NCBI GenBank assembly: GCA_020348185.1
Contig: CP070743.1
Coordinates: 163,050-171,113 of the forward strand
Source of the DNA: Nitrospirota bacterium
GTDB taxonomy: Bacteria; Nitrospirota; Nitrospiria; Nitrospirales; UBA8639
Direction: 5' to 3'
Length of the DNA: 8,064 nt
In this document: positions 6,037 through 8,064 of the stretch, one piece after another
Layout: the number at the start of each line of letters is the position of its first letter
Position numbering within the stretch: the first letter of the stretch is position 1
The notes under the pieces: generated by a model
Told to the model about the DNA's origin: nothing
Database searches by the model: none
The model's input: the letters and a program-made list of their open reading frames with translations, nothing else
Program-made: the position numbers and the translations under genes

Positions 6037-7383
6037 ATGCCTGAATGGTCTCTCATCATTCTAGGTTTAGTCATTGTTGCGGTGATTGGCTGGCTTGTAG
6101 GCCATGTCAGAGGAAAAACTACCACGGCCGCAGCAGAATCCCGTTCTCAAGAGCTTCGCCTTCAACTTGAATCCGTTCAATCACAATTCGACCAGTTTCG
6201 GGAACAGTTCCGGGAAATGGAAGTCAAAAAAATTGCCGCAGAGACGAAAATCATGGAAGCCGAAAAAAATCTTGCGGCTCAGCAGACTCTCCTTGAAGAG
6301 GCGAAAACGACGCTTTCTGACACCTTTAAATCTCTCGCCGCTGAAGCCTTGGCTGGAAACAATGCAGGGTTCCTGACGTTAGCGGAACAAAAATTTAAAG
6401 CCTTAAAAGAAGAAGCCTCCAGCGATTTGGATCAGAGAAAGACCTCTATTGAGGCGTTAATCCAACCGTTGAGTCAAACGCTCACCAGCTATCAAAAAGA
6501 ATCGAAAGAACTCGAAGATAAGCGTATTCGGGAATTGAGTTCGGTTGGCGAACAACTGCGTCAGTTGTCTTCTGACCAATCCACCCTCCGAACTGAAACC
6601 GCTAAGTTGGTGAATGCCCTTCAAAAGCCCCAAGTCCGGGGACGTTGGGGCGAAATTACTCTGCGGAAAACGGCTGAATTAGCTGGCATGTCCCCTCATT
6701 GTGATTTTATCGAGCAAGAAAGCGTCGAGACGGAGACTGGCCGTCTACGACCTGACATGGTCGTGAAACTTCCTGCTGCAAGAGAAGTAATAGTCGACTC
6801 AAAGGTTCCGCTCGAGGCGTTTCTTGAGTCTCTGGGAGCCAAGACCGATGAAGAACGAGAAGCGGCCCTCGTTCGCCACGCAGCCCAAGTGAAACAACAT
6901 GTGAACAAGCTCGCTTCCAAGGATTATTGGGAGCAGTTCAAGTCTGCTCCGGAGTTTGTGGTGTTATTTATTCCCAACGACTCCTTTCTCTCTGCCGCCG
7001 CTGAGAAAGATTCTTCGCTGATCGAATCTGCCATTGGGAAAAATGTCGTGATCGCCACTCCCACGACATTCATTGCCTTACTGAGAGCCATTGCTTATGG
7101 ATGGAGACAAGAACAAGTCGCGGAGAGCGCCCAGCGAATTAGCGCCCTGGGACAAGAACTTTCTGACCGCATGGCTACATTGGCCGACCATCTCATTAAA
7201 GTTGGGGGATCGTTAGCGAAAGCTGTCGAGTCCTATAACGCAGCAGTAGCCTCACTTGAAAGTCGGATCCTTCCCTCGGCTAGAAAATTCAAGCAACTGG
7301 GGGCAGGAAGCAAGAAAGAGATCGAGGAATTGCAGGTGATTGAGCAACAGCCACGTGAACCAACTCACCCGGAAAAACCCTAA
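6037..7383 (+). CDS. rmuC: RmuC family DNA recombination protein
   Basis: The protein has 448 residues from the ATG at 6037. A hydrophobic N-terminal segment (about 5-22, LIILGLVIVAVIGWLVG) likely anchors it in the inner membrane, followed by a long coiled coil (about 35-190). The RmuC core (about 195-420) has GRWGE, RPDMVVKLP, VDSKVPLEAF, FIPND and AIAYGWRQE. The PD...DSK arrangement fits the assignment of RmuC to the PD-(D/E)XK nuclease-like superfamily. In Escherichia coli, rmuC loss affects inversion at short inverted repeats; its biochemical activity is not settled. The hydrophilic Pro/Glu tail is unremarkable. A TTG at 6022 in the same frame would add five residues (MNRVV) and has AGG close upstream. 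I prefer the ATG because of codon type, the family's N-terminal layout and AGAG at 6028-6031. An alcohol dehydrogenase gene follows after 57 bp. Confidence 0.93.
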   Translation: MPEWSLIILGLVIVAVIGWLVGHVRGKTTTAAAESRSQELRLQLESVQSQFDQFREQFREMEVKKIAAETKIMEAEKNLAAQQTLLEEAKTTLSDTFKSLAAEALAGNNAGFLTLAEQKFKALKEEASSDLDQRKTSIEALIQPLSQTLTSYQKESKELEDKRIRELSSVGEQLRQLSSDQSTLRTETAKLVNALQKPQVRGRWGEITLRKTAELAGMSPHCDFIEQESVETETGRLRPDMVVKLPAAREVIVDSKVPLEAFLESLGAKTDEEREAALVRHAAQVKQHVNKLASKDYWEQFKSAPEFVVLFIPNDSFLSAAAEKDSSLIESAIGKNVVIATPTTFIALLRAIAYGWRQEQVAESAQRISALGQELSDRMATLADHLIKVGGSLAKAVESYNAAVASLESRILPSARKFKQLGAGSKKEIEELQVIEQQPREPTHPEKP

Positions 7384-7440
7384 AATTTTCCTGATTCGCT
7401 ATAAACTTGGCCATCTCATTTTTGAGAGGAAGTCAACATC

Positions 7441-8064
7441 ATGAAAGCCATGATATTAGAACACGATGCCGAGGTGGGGATGAATCCCCTGGCCCTCAAA
7501 GAACTGCCAGATCCCATTCCGGGTCCCGGCCAAGTGCGAGTCGAAGTCTTAGTCTGCGGGGTATGTCGCACAGACCTTCATGTTGTAGAGGGCGAACTGC
7601 CCCCCGTGACCCGTCCAATCATTCCAGGACATGAAACCGTGGGGATCGTGGATCGGGTTGGCCAAGGTGTTCGCTCTCTTAAAGAAGGGGACCGAGTGGG
7701 GATTGCCTGGCTTCAGAAGACTTGCGGGCAGTGCGAATTTTGCACGACCGGTCGGGAAAATTTATGTGCCCAAGCCACCTTTACCGGTTACCATGTGCAC
7801 GGCGGATATGCGGAATATGCGCTGGTTCATGAAATGTGGGCCTATCCGATCCCTTCCGCGTTCACCAATGAAGAAGCCGCCCCGTTACTCTGCGCTGGCA
7901 TTATCGGTTATCGGGCTCTCCGCCGAAGCCAGATTCGACCGGGGCAACGACTTGGCCTGTACGGGTTTGGAGGGTCGGCTCACATCACCATTCAAGTTGC
8001 CCGTCATTGGGGCTGCTCAGTCTACGTCTGCTCTCTCCGAGAAGAACATCGTCAGCTCGCAAAA
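7441..8064 (+). CDS. Zinc-dependent alcohol dehydrogenase (medium-chain), 3' end cut by window
   Basis: The first 208 codons of an MDR-superfamily alcohol dehydrogenase are present; the frame is open to the last base, and full members have roughly 330-350 residues. The GroES-like catalytic domain carries GVCRTDLH (C42, catalytic zinc), PGHE (H64, E65) and LLCAG (C151, catalytic zinc). The structural-zinc loop has all four cysteines: C95, C98, C101 and C109. The Rossmann motif GLYGFGGSAH begins at 172. The IAWLQKTCG and YGFGGSAH forms resemble the AdhA-type branch (for example mycobacterial AdhA). It should interconvert a primary alcohol and an aldehyde with NAD(P)(H) in the cytoplasm. The end of the second Rossmann strand reads VCSLREEH, with no acidic residue at the usual NAD-selective position, so NADP(H) is possible but not shown. 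The ATG follows GAGAGGAAG at about 7424-7432. It may be co-transcribed with rmuC. Confidence 0.93.
   Translation, partial: MKAMILEHDAEVGMNPLALKELPDPIPGPGQVRVEVLVCGVCRTDLHVVEGELPPVTRPIIPGHETVGIVDRVGQGVRSLKEGDRVGIAWLQKTCGQCEFCTTGRENLCAQATFTGYHVHGGYAEYALVHEMWAYPIPSAFTNEEAAPLLCAGIIGYRALRRSQIRPGQRLGLYGFGGSAHITIQVARHWGCSVYVCSLREEHRQLAK

Noticed and set aside
7414..7427. Short hairpin TCTCA-TTTT-TGAGA before the dehydrogenase gene
   Set aside because: A stem of only 5 bp overlapping the ribosome-binding site and with no T-tract; too weak for a terminator or a switch.

Overview
The window looks like chromosomal DNA of a free-living Gram-negative bacterium of medium GC content. Gene types and codon use remind me of Nitrospira-like (Nitrospirota) genomes, but this is an impression from family content only, with no marker gene to fix it. 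Five protein genes are clear (two of them cut by the window edges), and one further small open reading frame is worth attention. I see no rRNA, tRNA, CRISPR array, transposase or phage gene.

Positions 1-2748 (plus strand): the 3' end of an ArsI/CadI-type glyoxalase-fold metalloenzyme (organoarsenical C-As lyase type), then a SigZ-like ECF sigma factor after 40 bp, then a cytoplasmic GH15 glucoamylase/trehalase-like hydrolase after 65 bp. The first two are plausibly one arsenic-related transcription unit. Both have unusual cysteine clusters at their C-termini. A direct 8-bp repeat lies between sigZ and the GH15 gene.

Positions 2774-5290 (minus strand): a large inner-membrane RND/MMPL-type exporter of 838 residues. 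It converges on the GH15 gene with only 25 bp between stop codons. It has no adaptor or outer-membrane partner in the window.

Positions 5291-6036: about 750 bp without a confident gene. It holds a short palindrome at the exporter's start, a 15-codon micro-ORF behind a near-perfect Shine-Dalgarno sequence, a 59-codon minus-strand ORF with a hydrophobic N-terminal segment, and a REP-like hairpin repeat.

Positions 6037-8064 (plus strand): rmuC, encoding a coiled-coil, membrane-anchored protein with a PD-(D/E)XK-type core, then the first 208 codons of a zinc-dependent alcohol dehydrogenase, cut by the window end.

I found no convincing new multi-gene system. The best leads are the cysteine tails of the ArsI/SigZ pair, the asymmetric proton-relay site and acidic insertion of the exporter, and the small ORFs of the 5.3-6.0 kb gap.
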